From assembly GCF_029029505.1 (NCBI RefSeq), contig NZ_JAKJSD010000028.1, positions 1 through 34,614 on the forward strand: 34,614 bases of DNA, written 5' to 3'. Under the pieces are notes generated by a model. It was not told the DNA's origin and did no database searches. It was given only the letters and a program-made list of their open reading frames with translations. This DNA is from Ancylomarina sp. DW003. GTDB taxonomy: Bacteria; Bacteroidota; Bacteroidia; Bacteroidales; Marinifilaceae. Shown here piece after piece: positions 24,643 through 34,206 of the stretch; positions within the stretch are counted from its first letter, which is position 1, and each line of letters begins with the position of its first letter. The translations under genes were made by a program, and so were the position numbers.

Positions 24643-27600
24643 ATGAGAAAATTAATGTTTGTTTCGTTATTGATGCTTTCTGCGCTAATAACGTTTGCAC
24701 AAAGCAGTCGTGTACGAGGAAAGGTCACAGGGAAATCTGATGGACTTTCTTTACCTGGAGTTAATGTGGTAGTGAAAGGCACTACTACTGGAACCATTAC
24801 CGATTTAGATGGTAATTATGAAATTGAAGTTCAAAAAAATCAAAGTCTGGTATTTTCTTTTTTGGGTTATACGTCTCAAGAGGTTTTAATTGTTGATCAA
24901 ACCGAATTAGATATTATTCTGGAATCTTCAAGTATCGGTATGGACGAAGTTGTTGTAACAGCTTTAGGTATAAAACGGGAAGAAAAATCTTTAGGTTATG
25001 GTGTTTCTAAGGTCGATAAAGAAGAAATATCTCCAGCTACAGGAGGTAGTGTATTAAATTCTTTACAAGGTAAAGTTGCTGGTTTGGATTTAGGTAGTTC
25101 TCAGGGAGGATTGGGTACTTCCAGCCGAGTTGTTCTTAGAGGTAACAGTTCAATATCTGGAAATAATCAGCCTTTATATGTTATTGATGGTATACCTATG
25201 ACCAATGAGAATGTTTCTGAAGGTCAAGGCGTTTATGATAGAAAAGATTTTGGTTCTGGTGCATTGGATATCAATCCTGATGATGTAGAAAATATTACGG
25301 TTTTAAAGGGACCCAATGCTGCTGCATTATACGGATCCAGAGCACAAAATGGTGCAATTATTATTACGACTAAAAGTGGAAGTAAAGACAATCGGTTAGG
25401 CGTAGAGATTTCTTCTACCACTATGTTTGATGTTGTTGGCGAACAATATTTGCCGAAGTTTCAAAATAAGTATGGACAAGGGAAATATGATAATAATATT
25501 CCAACCTATGATATATCAACAACCAGTTCGAGTTGGGGACCTGAAATGACAGGTCAATCTTTAACGAGTTGGAGTGGTTTCGAAGATAAATTGGTTTATT
25601 CCCCTCAGAACGATAATGTGAAGAATTTCTTTAGGACAGGTGTTAAATCGACTAATACAATCGCTTTGAGTAAAGGTAATGAGAATGTTTCCTCACGTTT
25701 TTCTTATACAAATACATCATCAAAGGGTGTGCTTCCTGGTAATGATCAGAAAAAACACAATTTGTTTCTTAAAAGTAATATGAAGTTAGCTAATTGGCTA
25801 AAATTGGATGCAAAGGCGAATTATATTACTCAGGAAACTGAAGGAGGTACATGGTTAGGCGAGGCCACAAGTAATGCTATATATGGTTTATTTATGTTAC
25901 CACGTAACACAAACTTAAATAGCCTTAAGAAGTATAATTATATGGATACACCTAATGATCCATTAGTTGGTACTCAAATGAATCCATACTGGACAACCAA
26001 ACAAGATGAAATGATTAATAAAAAAGATCGCTTCATAGGTTTTGCCAAATTAGATTTTAAGATTAATGAATGGTTTAAAGCTTTTGCCAGAGTTGGTACT
26101 GATTATTCTGTGAATACAATAGAAGAGAGATATAATGTTGGGCATAAACAACTTTCGACCGGTAAATGGGTGAAAAATGATTATACCACACAAGAAACTA
26201 ATATGGATGTTTTAGGAATGTTCAATAAAACCTTCGATAAACTTTCTGTTGGCGTAAATGTTGGAGCAAGTATACAAAAGTTACGCAACTCTGTAACATT
26301 TAATCAGGGGATTAAAGCTATATCTAATGGTTTTTGGAATATTCAAAATTTTGAAACTAAATCTTCAGCCTATAACACTTATGAAAAAGAAGTTCAGTCT
26401 GTTTATTCAAGCGTGAATCTAGGCTATGATAATTTTTTATACTTAGACGCTTCTTTCAGAAACGATTGGAGTAGTACACTTCCTTCAGATAATAGATCAT
26501 ATTTCTATCCGGCTTTTTCATTATCTATGATTGCAAGTGAGTTAATGGAACTTGAACAAATCGATTTTATGAAATTTCGCTTGGGTTATGCTCAAGTTGG
26601 TAACGACACTGATCCTTATCGTTTGGCAACAACTCTACAAGCCAATACTTTGATCAGTCATGAAGGGCAACCATTGATTGATGCCTCCGAAGTTCCGGGT
26701 GTACCGAATTTAAAACCAGAAAGAACATCCTCTTTTGAAGCTGGGTTTGAATTAAGAGCCTTAAATAATAGAGTCTTTCTTGATTTAAACTACTACGATC
26801 AGACTACTAAAAATCAAATTTTAGAAACGCCTGTTTCTATGGCTTCCAGCTATAAGAAGAAGCTTCTTAATGCTGGTAAAGTTAAGAATTCAGGCTTAGA
26901 ATTAATGTTGGGAATTACACCTGTTAAGAATGAGGATTTCGAATGGGAATCTACATTTACTTATGCGAAGAATACAACGGAAATTGTAGAGTTGTATGAA
27001 GGGATAGATCAGCAACTACTTTCGAATATTGAAGATCTTGCTGGTGGCATCCAGATTGTTGCTGAGAAAGGTAAAAATGGTTACGGCAATATTTATGGTA
27101 AGGCTCTTAAAGTTGATGGGAAATATTTATTGGCTGACGCGACTTCTTTTGATACAGGTACGCCTAATAAGAAATTAGGAAACTTTAATCCAGATGCTTT
27201 GTTAGGATGGATGAATACAATTAAATACAAACAATTTTCATTCAAATTTCTAATAGATGCTCGTATTGGAGGAGAAGTCTTAAATGGGACTTCTGCAATT
27301 CTTTCGCAAGCAGGTATAACCGAAAATACACTACAATATCGAGAGAGTGGTGTTGAACTTTCGGGAGTTAATAGTGCTGGTGAAGCGATAACTGCAAATA
27401 TGAACGCACAAACATACTGGTCTGGACTAGCTAATTACGGAGAACCTTGGATTGTAGATGCTACCAATGTGCGTTTAAAGGAATTATCATTGACTTACAA
27501 CTTTAAGCTTGATCCTAATTCTATTGTAAAAGGTTTTTCTCTTGCTTTTAATGCTTACAATCTTACATTCTTGTATAGAGCTGAAGGAGCTAAAGATATT

Positions 27601-27702
27601 GATCCGAATCAATCATGGGGAATTGGTAATGGACAAGGATATAACTTGTTAAATGTACCATCTGCATCATCTTATGGATTTACTGCGAAATTAAAATTCT
27701 AA
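24643..27702 (+). CDS. SusC-like TonB-dependent outer-membrane transporter
   Basis: 1019 residues. Signal peptide 1-19 (ending TFAQ); a CarboxypepD_reg-like domain at about 23-100 (GKVTGKSDGLSLPGVNVVVKG); TonB box region DEVVVTALG near 101-109; plug domain about 115-240 with LQGKVAGLDLG, VVLRGNSSISGNNQPLYVIDGIP and GPNAAALYGSRAQNGAIIITTK; and the 22-strand barrel ending YGFTAKLKF. It imports glycan fragments together with SusD. The SusD gene follows 11 bases later. The substrate is probably a HexNAc-containing glycan, judging from the genes downstream. Confidence 0.97.
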   Translation: MRKLMFVSLLMLSALITFAQSSRVRGKVTGKSDGLSLPGVNVVVKGTTTGTITDLDGNYEIEVQKNQSLVFSFLGYTSQEVLIVDQTELDIILESSSIGMDEVVVTALGIKREEKSLGYGVSKVDKEEISPATGGSVLNSLQGKVAGLDLGSSQGGLGTSSRVVLRGNSSISGNNQPLYVIDGIPMTNENVSEGQGVYDRKDFGSGALDINPDDVENITVLKGPNAAALYGSRAQNGAIIITTKSGSKDNRLGVEISSTTMFDVVGEQYLPKFQNKYGQGKYDNNIPTYDISTTSSSWGPEMTGQSLTSWSGFEDKLVYSPQNDNVKNFFRTGVKSTNTIALSKGNENVSSRFSYTNTSSKGVLPGNDQKKHNLFLKSNMKLANWLKLDAKANYITQETEGGTWLGEATSNAIYGLFMLPRNTNLNSLKKYNYMDTPNDPLVGTQMNPYWTTKQDEMINKKDRFIGFAKLDFKINEWFKAFARVGTDYSVNTIEERYNVGHKQLSTGKWVKNDYTTQETNMDVLGMFNKTFDKLSVGVNVGASIQKLRNSVTFNQGIKAISNGFWNIQNFETKSSAYNTYEKEVQSVYSSVNLGYDNFLYLDASFRNDWSSTLPSDNRSYFYPAFSLSMIASELMELEQIDFMKFRLGYAQVGNDTDPYRLATTLQANTLISHEGQPLIDASEVPGVPNLKPERTSSFEAGFELRALNNRVFLDLNYYDQTTKNQILETPVSMASSYKKKLLNAGKVKNSGLELMLGITPVKNEDFEWESTFTYAKNTTEIVELYEGIDQQLLSNIEDLAGGIQIVAEKGKNGYGNIYGKALKVDGKYLLADATSFDTGTPNKKLGNFNPDALLGWMNTIKYKQFSFKFLIDARIGGEVLNGTSAILSQAGITENTLQYRESGVELSGVNSAGEAITANMNAQTYWSGLANYGEPWIVDATNVRLKELSLTYNFKLDPNSIVKGFSLAFNAYNLTFLYRAEGAKDIDPNQSWGIGNGQGYNLLNVPSASSYGFTAKLKF

Positions 27703-27713
27703 TTGACACGACT

Positions 27714-29468
27714 ATGAAAATATATAATTTAATAGCAAGTTCAGCATTAGCAGTTACTGTTTTATTTTCTGCTTGTACTGACGATTTTGATGAGTTAAAT
27801 GTTAATCCCAATGGTGCTACACCTGAAAATATGGCACCTGCCGGAGTATTAGCAAGTAATATGCGTAAAGCATTTCATGAGGATAGATATGAATTCTGGA
27901 GAGGTGTTGTATTGCATGCCGAACGTTTCTCGGGGCAAACAGCTGCGGGATACAATGGTAACTGGTGGAGCCCTGGCGATTCTTATACTTACAATGAAGG
28001 TTGGACTTCTGCTACGTGGGAATCATATAATACAAAATCTAATAATGGTTACGGAGGAGCACTTTTTGCAAATTCAAAATTAGTTTTGGAATTTCTAAAG
28101 TCTAATCCAGATTATACAAATGCTAAGGAATTCGAAGGAATTGCCAAGACGATTCAGGCTTTTCAATTTTTGAAATTAACGGACTTATTTGGTGATATTC
28201 CATACTCTCAGCACAGCGATGTCGAGAATTATCCTTCACCAAAGTTCGATAAGCAAAAAGATGTTTACGCAGGTTTAGAGCTTGTTTTGCGAGATGTTGT
28301 AGAGAATCTTTTAAACAATGATACTTCTATTGCTCTGATGGCTGATAGTGACCTTTTATATGGAGGGAGTGTAAAACAATGGCAAAAATTTGCAAACGCT
28401 TTACGTTTACGTATGGCTATGCGTCAATCTACTGTCGATGCTAACACTGCAAGTTCTATTCTAGCTGAAGTTGTGAAATTTCCACTACCTGAGAATAATG
28501 CTGACAATGCCGGTATTTCAAGAACGACATCTACTACTGATCTTCAGAATCAGTATTGGGGATTCTTCTCGACTTGGAAAGGGTTTAACGGAGAAATATC
28601 TTATTCGTGGGATTCATACAATATGACTTGGGGGCCTGGTCCTGGTGCTTTTCTTCCAGCTTACGATATTATTGAGTATATGAAAGGGAGTAATTTATAT
28701 GAAGGTGAAGTAAATGCTGCTGGAAATTTAACAACTAACATTAATCCACTGGTAGGTATTTCAGATCCTCGTATCGATAAATTCTTTATGGCTCCGGGTG
28801 GTGATGCTGCTAATGCGCATAAAGGAATGAGACCTAGAGAACTTTACGTATTGGATGGCGGTAGTATTGTAAGTAAAAACTCACATGCAGTTGAAGGAAA
28901 TGCTCTCAATTATTCATGGATGCATCCTTCTATTTGGTATGATGGTGGTGATTGGAATCCTGTGAGCCTTGATTATGCTGAGGTTTGCTTATCTCTTGCT
29001 GAAGCTGTTGAAAGAAACTTGGTTACTTACAAGCAGAGTTCTTCAGACTGGTTAGAGGCTGGTTTAAATGCAAGTTGTGAACGTTGGGGTGCTACTAATG
29101 GTAGTTTCTCTTCTGATGTTGTAACTCGTTTTAATGCTTCAACAGCAAGTGATAAACTCGAAATTCTTTATGTTGAAAAATGGATTTCTGCATATACCGT
29201 TCCACATCAGGCATATGCAAGTCTTCGTAGGACTGGTAGTCCACGTTTAAGCTATTTGACTAAGGATCTTGTTCTTGTTGGTAGTTATACAGAACCAGAT
29301 GGTTCTGTTACACCCAATAAACAATTGAACAAATATGCTAAGGGAAGTACAGATTATGCTTTGCCTGCCAGTATGAGGATTCCTGAAAGTGAAGTTTCGG
29401 TAAATCCGAATGTGCCTGAGGCAAGTAAGGATATGTCAACAAAAGTTTGGTGGGCAGGAGGTAATTAG
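27714..29468 (+). CDS. SusD/RagB-like nutrient-binding lipoprotein (SusD-like_2 type)
   Basis: 584 residues. Lipoprotein signal with F-S-A-C then TDDFDELNVNPNGAT, the hallmark start of the SusD-like_2 group. TPR-like helices follow (FEGIAKTIQAFQFLKLTDLFGDIPYSQ; WQKFANALRLRMAMRQS), and the C-terminal part carries the usual EVCLSLAEAVERN and LEILYVEKWISAY segments. It is the surface lid that binds the glycan and closes SusC. Translation is probably coupled with the SusC gene. Confidence 0.96.
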   Translation: MKIYNLIASSALAVTVLFSACTDDFDELNVNPNGATPENMAPAGVLASNMRKAFHEDRYEFWRGVVLHAERFSGQTAAGYNGNWWSPGDSYTYNEGWTSATWESYNTKSNNGYGGALFANSKLVLEFLKSNPDYTNAKEFEGIAKTIQAFQFLKLTDLFGDIPYSQHSDVENYPSPKFDKQKDVYAGLELVLRDVVENLLNNDTSIALMADSDLLYGGSVKQWQKFANALRLRMAMRQSTVDANTASSILAEVVKFPLPENNADNAGISRTTSTTDLQNQYWGFFSTWKGFNGEISYSWDSYNMTWGPGPGAFLPAYDIIEYMKGSNLYEGEVNAAGNLTTNINPLVGISDPRIDKFFMAPGGDAANAHKGMRPRELYVLDGGSIVSKNSHAVEGNALNYSWMHPSIWYDGGDWNPVSLDYAEVCLSLAEAVERNLVTYKQSSSDWLEAGLNASCERWGATNGSFSSDVVTRFNASTASDKLEILYVEKWISAYTVPHQAYASLRRTGSPRLSYLTKDLVLVGSYTEPDGSVTPNKQLNKYAKGSTDYALPASMRIPESEVSVNPNVPEASKDMSTKVWWAGGN

Positions 29469-29786
29469 TATTCCGTAAAACCTTATCCAGAATGTATGTT
29501 GATAATCAAAGATTCAGGGCTGTTGAAATAAGTTCTGCTTAGTTTCTTTTATAGATTTTTGGTTACTCGACTCAGAGTACTTACTGTTTTGATTTGAGTA
29601 AGCAGTGGTAATAGTTTGAAATTTGCTGTGGAGATGTGTAAATAATTTTCGCAAGTTAGATAGATTTTCTCCACAGCAATTTCTTTTTGTTTATCACATA
29701 GTGAAACATGCTGTAAATAAAAATGTTTCACACTTATTAATATTCCTTCCCCTTAGAGGGGAATTATTTACTAACTTTTTTTGAAT
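29469..29786 (+). other. Hairpin-rich spacer between susD and the ROK kinase gene
   Basis: No gene is supported in these 318 bases. They hold at least five stems: TACTC/GAGTA (29564-29568 with 29575-29579), CTTACT/AGTAAG (29580-29585 with 29597-29602), a 12-base perfect stem (29623-29634 with 29668-29679) followed by a T-rich tail, GTGAAACAT/ATGTTTCAC (29701-29709 with 29723-29731), and TTCCCC/GGGGAA (29747-29752 with 29758-29763). The third looks like a partial terminator. The arrangement could lower expression of the enzymes relative to SusCD, or stabilise the susCD mRNA. Confidence 0.5.
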
Positions 29787-30638
29787 ATGAAGAACATGTC
29801 AATTGTAGGTGTTGATATAGGTGGGACTAGTATTGAAGCTGGTCTTGTTTTAGGAGGTAAAATATTAACAAAGAAGACAAACTCAACGGGAGCTTCACGT
29901 TCGAAAGAAGAGATTCTTGAAACGCTTTACAACTGTATTGATTCTGTGATTACTCCGGAAGTTGTTGCAATTGGTATTGGTGTTCCTGGTTTGCTTGATT
30001 ATGAAAAGGGGCAGTTGTTAGATATTATTAACATACCAGCTTGGAAAAATTTAGCATTAAAAGAGATTGTTCAAGAAAAATACAAAATTACTGTGTACTT
30101 GAATAATGATGCCAACTGTTTTGCTTTAGGTGAAAAATATTATGGCAAAGGTAAAAATGTTGATAATATGTTGGCGATTGCTTTAGGAACGGGTGTAGGT
30201 GGTGGAATTATCCTAAACAACAAATTGGTTACAGGCCTCTTTGGTGGTGCTGGAGAAATAGGAGCACTTTCATATAAGGACAGGAATTTTGAGTTTTATT
30301 GCGGGAGTAATTTTTTTAAAGAAAAATATAATTCTACAGGTAAAGAATTATATCAGTTAGCCACAGAAAATAACGAAGAATCGATTGAAGCTTTTAAAGC
30401 TTTAGGTGAACACATAGGAGAAATGATTCATCAGATTCTGTTTATGTTGGCTCCCAATATGATTGTTCTTGGTGGTTCAATAAGTAAATCATATCCTCTT
30501 TTTCAAGCCACTCTTCAAAAGCAAATAGATCAATTTCCTTTTGAATCGGTTCGGAAAGGTGTTAAAATAGAACAATCAGAATTAAAAGATATTGCAATTT
30601 TTGGTGCTGCTGCTCAATATTTTAATGCTCTAGTTTAA
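29787..30638 (+). CDS. ROK-family sugar kinase lacking the zinc site
   Basis: 283 residues from the ATG at 29787 (an in-frame TTG lies six bases before). The phosphate loop VGVDIGGTSIEAG is intact, as are GIGVPGLLD, NNDANCFALGE with the catalytic Asp, and GTGVGGGIILNNKLVTG. Where most ROK proteins have GEIGH and C-x-C-G-x-x-G-C, this has GEIGA followed by only one cysteine (FEFYCGSN), so the structural zinc site is lost. There is no HTH. It should phosphorylate a hexose or N-acetylhexosamine in the cytoplasm; the adjacent hexosaminidase favours GlcNAc. Confidence 0.9.
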   Translation: MKNMSIVGVDIGGTSIEAGLVLGGKILTKKTNSTGASRSKEEILETLYNCIDSVITPEVVAIGIGVPGLLDYEKGQLLDIINIPAWKNLALKEIVQEKYKITVYLNNDANCFALGEKYYGKGKNVDNMLAIALGTGVGGGIILNNKLVTGLFGGAGEIGALSYKDRNFEFYCGSNFFKEKYNSTGKELYQLATENNEESIEAFKALGEHIGEMIHQILFMLAPNMIVLGGSISKSYPLFQATLQKQIDQFPFESVRKGVKIEQSELKDIAIFGAAAQYFNALV

Positions 30639-30693
30639 TCCTTCAAATTAGTTAATATCAAAAAAAATATAAAATCACTTATTTGCATTCTTT

Positions 30694-32979
30694 ATGAAAC
30701 CTTATCAATTTATTTTAGCTCTTCTAGTAGGTTCTTTTATTTCGTGTGTGACTCATTCAGAGCAGGTGAAATATAAAGAACTTTCTATAGTTCCAAAACC
30801 TATTCAATTGGAACAAAATCAAACGCCTGCTTTCATAAGTAAGACAACAGCTATTGTTTTCGATGCAAACAATAATAAACTCCTTCAATCTGCTGAAAAT
30901 TTTAATAGTTTTCTAAAGAAACATTATCAGTTTGATTTGGGATTAAATATTAAGTCTGATCATATGGTGAGCTTAATTATTAAGAAATTCTCCAATGAGG
31001 AAGAAGCTTATCAGCTAACAACTAATGAGAGAGGTATTGTGATTACCGCCAATTCAGGAAAAGGGGTTTATCATGGGATTCAAACCTTAAAACAGCTTAT
31101 ATATCCTGCACAGACAGTCATTAATGGGAAATTAAAAGTTCCGGGAGTTAAGATTTCAGATGCACCAGCTTATTCGTGGCGTGGTTTGCACTTAGATGTG
31201 TCTCGCCATTTTTACGATAAGGCTGAGCTTATGAAGATTTTGGATGGTATGGCAGAAGCCAAAATGAATATATTTCATTGGCATTTGACAGATGATCAAG
31301 GCTGGAGAATTGAAATAAAGAAATACCCATTATTAACAAAAATAGGAGCTTATCGTGATTCGATGATAATAGGGCATATGGCTGATTATCCTAGCAAGCA
31401 TAAAATTGAACGATATGGTGGTTTTTATACGCAGGAAGACATTAAAGAAGTTGTTACTTACGCTGATAGATTAGGAATTGCAGTTGTTCCGGAAATTGAA
31501 ATGCCGGGACATGCAGTTGCAGCATTGCAAGCTTATCCTCAATTTTCATGTAAAGGAGAAGGTGTTCCTGCATTTAGTGAATGGGGCGTTTCAGAGCATG
31601 TTTTTTGTGCTGGTAATGATGATACTTTTACTTTCTTAGAAGATATTCTTTCAGAAGTTATAGAACTCTTTCCAGGTCAGTATATCCATGTGGGAGGAGA
31701 TGAATGCCCTAAAACAAAGTGGGAATCATGTCCTAAATGCCAAGCCAGAATGAAAAAGTATGGACTGAAGGATGAAATGGAACTGCAATCCTATTTTATT
31801 AAGCGTATGGAGAAATTCATTAGCTCGAAAGGCAAACGCTTGATAGGTTGGAATGAAATATTGGAAGGTGGATTAGCCGAAGGCGCTATGGTAATGTCTT
31901 GGCAAGGTCTTGCTGGTGGTATCGAAGCAGCTAACGAAGGACATGATGTTATTATGTCACCAAACGCTGAAGTTTATCTCGATCATTATCAGTCAAGCTA
32001 TTACGAACCTCTTGCTATTGCAGGACTAACGACTCCTCGCGAAATATATGAGTGGTCACCTATGCCCGAAGAAATTAGCGATGAGAGCAGAAAGCATGTG
32101 CTTGGGGCCCAATGTAATGTTTGGACAGAGTATATCACGACATCAGATCATTTGGAATATATGATATTTCCTCGTTTAATTGCTTTGGCAGAAATGCTTT
32201 GGCTAGGTGAGGATAAAAAGGATTTTAATGATTTTACAGATCGAATGAATGAGATGTATGCTCGTTTGGATGTCTTAGATATTAAATATCGTATTCCATA
32301 TCCGGAAAATTTGTTGCCTTACATCATTTTTACTGAACAGAAAGTGAATCTACCATTAACAAACAATATCCCTTCTTCAACTATTCTTTATACGCTTAAT
32401 GGAGACGATCCTTTGGTTAATGGAATAACCTATATATCTCCTTTAGATATAGACCTGGAGAATAATATCGAGTTGAAAACAGTTACTGTTATGCCGTCGG
32501 GACGTAATAGTAATGTAATTACAACTCAATTGAAATATCGTCAAGCTCAGTCGGCTGTTAGTTTAAATAATAGTATTGAAGGTTTAAACTACGAATTGTT
32601 TAAGGGTGAATTTTCATCTGCTAAAAAGATTGCCGGTGAGAGTAGTAAAGCGATTATCGATGGTATTCGTAAACCGGAAGATGCGCCTAATACTTTTTTC
32701 GCTGTAAAGTATACTGGATTTGTTGAAGTGCCTGAAGATGGTCTTTACAGATTTAAACTGACAGCTAATGATGGCGCGATTCTTAATATTCATAACGAAT
32801 TGGTAATTGATCTCGACGGCTTTTCATATGGTAAAGAAGCTTATGGTTCAATGCATCTAAAAAAAGGTTTGCACCCTATAAAGCTGGATTTTTTCCAAGC
32901 AAAATACGGTAGCGACATAAGGCTGGAAGCCAATTTGCATGGCAGTGATAAAAAGATAGATTTAAAATATTTTCACTAA
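30694..32979 (+). CDS. GH20 beta-N-acetylhexosaminidase lipoprotein with PA14 domain
   Basis: 761 residues. Lipobox F-I-S-C18. GH20b domain at about 29-155, GH20 TIM barrel at about 158-505 with HWHLTDDQGWRIEIKKYP (196-212) and the catalytic D336-E337 in HVGGDECPK. A small chitobiase C-terminal-like beta domain (about 545-610, TLNGDDP...) and a PA14-like domain (about 620-755, with GLYRFKLTANDGAILNIHNELVIDLDG) complete it. The enzyme removes terminal beta-linked GlcNAc or GalNAc by substrate-assisted catalysis and is probably anchored at the outer membrane. It is 55 bases after the kinase gene and 12 before the acyltransferase gene. Confidence 0.96.
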   Translation: MKPYQFILALLVGSFISCVTHSEQVKYKELSIVPKPIQLEQNQTPAFISKTTAIVFDANNNKLLQSAENFNSFLKKHYQFDLGLNIKSDHMVSLIIKKFSNEEEAYQLTTNERGIVITANSGKGVYHGIQTLKQLIYPAQTVINGKLKVPGVKISDAPAYSWRGLHLDVSRHFYDKAELMKILDGMAEAKMNIFHWHLTDDQGWRIEIKKYPLLTKIGAYRDSMIIGHMADYPSKHKIERYGGFYTQEDIKEVVTYADRLGIAVVPEIEMPGHAVAALQAYPQFSCKGEGVPAFSEWGVSEHVFCAGNDDTFTFLEDILSEVIELFPGQYIHVGGDECPKTKWESCPKCQARMKKYGLKDEMELQSYFIKRMEKFISSKGKRLIGWNEILEGGLAEGAMVMSWQGLAGGIEAANEGHDVIMSPNAEVYLDHYQSSYYEPLAIAGLTTPREIYEWSPMPEEISDESRKHVLGAQCNVWTEYITTSDHLEYMIFPRLIALAEMLWLGEDKKDFNDFTDRMNEMYARLDVLDIKYRIPYPENLLPYIIFTEQKVNLPLTNNIPSSTILYTLNGDDPLVNGITYISPLDIDLENNIELKTVTVMPSGRNSNVITTQLKYRQAQSAVSLNNSIEGLNYELFKGEFSSAKKIAGESSKAIIDGIRKPEDAPNTFFAVKYTGFVEVPEDGLYRFKLTANDGAILNIHNELVIDLDGFSYGKEAYGSMHLKKGLHPIKLDFFQAKYGSDIRLEANLHGSDKKIDLKYFH

Positions 32980-32991
32980 GATTTAAAAGTT

Positions 32992-34095
32992 ATGGCTAGC
33001 TCGAACTTAGTAGAAAAAAAGCGGTTGGTTTCCCTTGATACATTCAGGGGCTTAACCATCGCTGGAATGATAATTGTAAATATGCCAGGCTCTTGGGATT
33101 CTGTTTTCCCTCCGCTGTTGCATGCTTCATGGAATGGATTGACCTTGACAGATCTGGTTTTTCCTTTTTTCCTTTTTATTGTAGGTGTGTCTATTGTTTT
33201 AGCATATACACGAAAAATCCAGAAGGTTGCACCAGCATTACTAATAAAAGATCTGGTAAGACGATCTGTTACATTATTCGTGTTGGGTGTTCTTTTAAAC
33301 TTGATTGCTTACCGATTTCAGGAGTTGCGTTTGCCTGGAGTTTTACAGCGTATTTCAATCACTTTTTTGGTTTGTTCTTTGTTGTTTCTTTATACGAGTA
33401 AAAAAGTACAGATATATACTGCAACAGCTATCCTATTTTTATACTGGTTAGCCATGAAAATCATTCCTGTTCCCGAATTTGGAGCTGGTGTTCTGGAGCC
33501 AGGTAAAAATTTGGCCAACTATATCGATAGTATTGTTATTCCATATAAAATGTTCCAGGATACTTGGGATCCTGAGGGCTTATTATCTACTATTCCAGCT
33601 ATCGCTAGTACACTATTTGGTATGTTTACCGGCTATATTATACTTAGTAAGCAAAAGGATGAAACAAAGCTTGTGCGCATATTTGCTTTAGGTGTACTCT
33701 TGTGTATGGCTGGAGCAGTTGTGGGATGGTTTTTTCCCATTAATAAGAATTTGTGGTCAAGCTCCTATGTCTTATACACCTCGGGTTTAGCTAATTTGGC
33801 TCTTGCTACAATCTATTATTTTATGGATGTAAAAGGGTATGTACAATGGGGAAAAATCGGAATCATATTTGGTACAAATGCCATATTTGCTTATGTCGTT
33901 CATTACCTTTTTATTCTACCAGTGTCCTGGCTTAAGTTTGGCAGCTTAGATTTACAACAGTTTTTTATGAAAACACTTATCGATATAAATATAATGCCCG
34001 AATTGGCATCACTTATATGGGCATTGCTTTATACCAGTTTGTGTTTTATACCAGTTTGGATTTTATATCAGAAAAAAATATTCTTGAAAATTTAG
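32992..34095 (+). CDS. NagX/HGSNAT-like membrane acyltransferase (DUF5009)
   Basis: 367 residues with about ten membrane helices. The N-terminal RLVSLDTFRGLTIAGMIIVN and the TDLVFPFFLFIVGVSI motif are diagnostic for the DUF5009 / heparan-alpha-glucosaminide N-acetyltransferase group. In bacteria such genes (nagX) are often found in GlcNAc utilisation loci. By homology with HGSNAT it may move an acetyl group from cytoplasmic acetyl-CoA to glucosamine residues outside the inner membrane; that activity is inferred. The gene is 12 bases after the GH20 gene, so probably co-translated. Confidence 0.9.
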   Translation: MASSNLVEKKRLVSLDTFRGLTIAGMIIVNMPGSWDSVFPPLLHASWNGLTLTDLVFPFFLFIVGVSIVLAYTRKIQKVAPALLIKDLVRRSVTLFVLGVLLNLIAYRFQELRLPGVLQRISITFLVCSLLFLYTSKKVQIYTATAILFLYWLAMKIIPVPEFGAGVLEPGKNLANYIDSIVIPYKMFQDTWDPEGLLSTIPAIASTLFGMFTGYIILSKQKDETKLVRIFALGVLLCMAGAVVGWFFPINKNLWSSSYVLYTSGLANLALATIYYFMDVKGYVQWGKIGIIFGTNAIFAYVVHYLFILPVSWLKFGSLDLQQFFMKTLIDINIMPELASLIWALLYTSLCFIPVWILYQKKIFLKI

Positions 34096-34206
34096 AATCT
34101 GACCTTATTTTATCAATTCCTAATAATGTATTCTCTTTGTTTTAGAATTTATTGGGGATTCTAGTGCCATTTTTTTTTAATTATTAACTCAACTAACCCT
34201 GGTATT

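Noticed and set aside
29549-29731. 60-codon - strand frame in the susD-kinase spacer
   Set aside because: It spans the strong hairpins and has no recognisable feature; the stems explain this stretch better.
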